This document shows, piece after piece, positions 58,602 through 58,766 of a stretch of 58,766 bases of DNA. Both the position numbers and the translations under genes were made by a program. The notes beneath the pieces were generated by a model. It was not told the origin of the DNA and did no database searches. It saw only the letters and a list, made by a program, of their open reading frames with translations. Positions within the stretch are counted from its first letter, which is position 1, and the number at the start of each line of letters is the position of its first letter. The DNA comes from Firmicutes bacterium UBA5389 (lineage in GTDB: Bacteria; Bacillota; DTU025). The stretch lies in contig DHON01000065.1 in NCBI GenBank assembly GCA_002409965.1, forward strand, positions 12,319 through 71,084, given 5' to 3'.

Positions 58602-58766
58602 CAGAGCTTCGATCCAGACCGTCTGCAGTTAAGGTCTGCGCCAATTCTCCTGGATGCACTGCAGGTTGGGCTTCTGCCCGCTTGTGTCCCTCAGCAACTA
58701 AGTAGTTCTCGATTAGTCTCTGCACGATATGCCAGCTTGCGCTATAATCCCTGCTAGACGCCTGTT

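Noticed and set aside
58713..58748. Sigma-A promoter at the end of the window (TATAAT at 58743)
   Set aside because: The -10 box is perfect, but no -35 box occurs at 16-18 bases; the next possible one is too far.

Overview
The window reads as part of a GC-rich chromosome from an anaerobic, heterotrophic bacterium. Strong Shine-Dalgarno sites (GGAGG, GGAGGTGATC), frequent GTG/TTG starts, a tungsten-type aldehyde:ferredoxin oxidoreductase, an EtfAB/2-hydroxyacid dehydrogenase set, an XRE/ImmA-type pair and five solute-uptake systems would suit a Bacillota-like lineage (inference; no marker gene settles it). I saw no rRNA, tRNA, CRISPR array or insertion sequence.

Layout. 1-1.6 kb: end of a branched-chain amino acid type ABC transporter (LivF, binding protein). 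1.7-5.5 kb: a DUF7309/DUF6930-like gene, a relic of an extracellular C-terminal domain, an XRE regulator in tandem with a PAS/HD-GYP protein, and a divergent XRE repressor with a frameshifted ImmA-type peptidase. The divergent promoter region holds two related operators. 5.5-9 kb: a LacI/GH1 chimeric relic and a tandem duplication of an alpha/beta hydrolase. 9.1-17.8 kb: a complete alpha-glucoside operon (ROK regulator, GH15, two permeases, binding protein, GH31). 17.8-19.75 kb: the wreck of a second sugar operon (LacI, binding protein and glycosidase pieces).

20-32.7 kb: two convergent operons. The + strand has an oligopeptide (Dpp/Opp) transporter with an embedded serine hydrolase. The - strand has an RpiR regulator, a sugar kinase fused to NanE, two Gfo/Idh/MocA oxidoreductases and MurQ. 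Together they look like a muropeptide/amino-sugar salvage island. 33.3-43.4 kb: a GntR/UTRA-headed run (glycosidase-like protein, FGGY kinase, zinc dehydrogenase, class I aldolase, EtfB, EtfA, GlcD-like dehydrogenase, M20 amidohydrolase). 43.5-49.3 kb: a GntR/FCD regulator, a third sugar ABC transporter and an AOR-family oxidoreductase.

49.3-58.1 kb is the most distinctive part. A sigma-54 enhancer-binding protein with a five-cysteine sensor segment is divergent from an operon with a textbook -24/-12 promoter. That operon encodes an M24 hydrolase, an FAD fumarate-reductase-like subunit, a stand-alone [2Fe-2S] protein and a PLP lyase-like enzyme, and is followed by a LarA-type racemase and a small cysteine-rich protein. 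The substrate is unknown. A helicase C-terminal remnant ends the window. Decay is a recurring theme: at least five loci are relics, several as in-frame deletion fusions.
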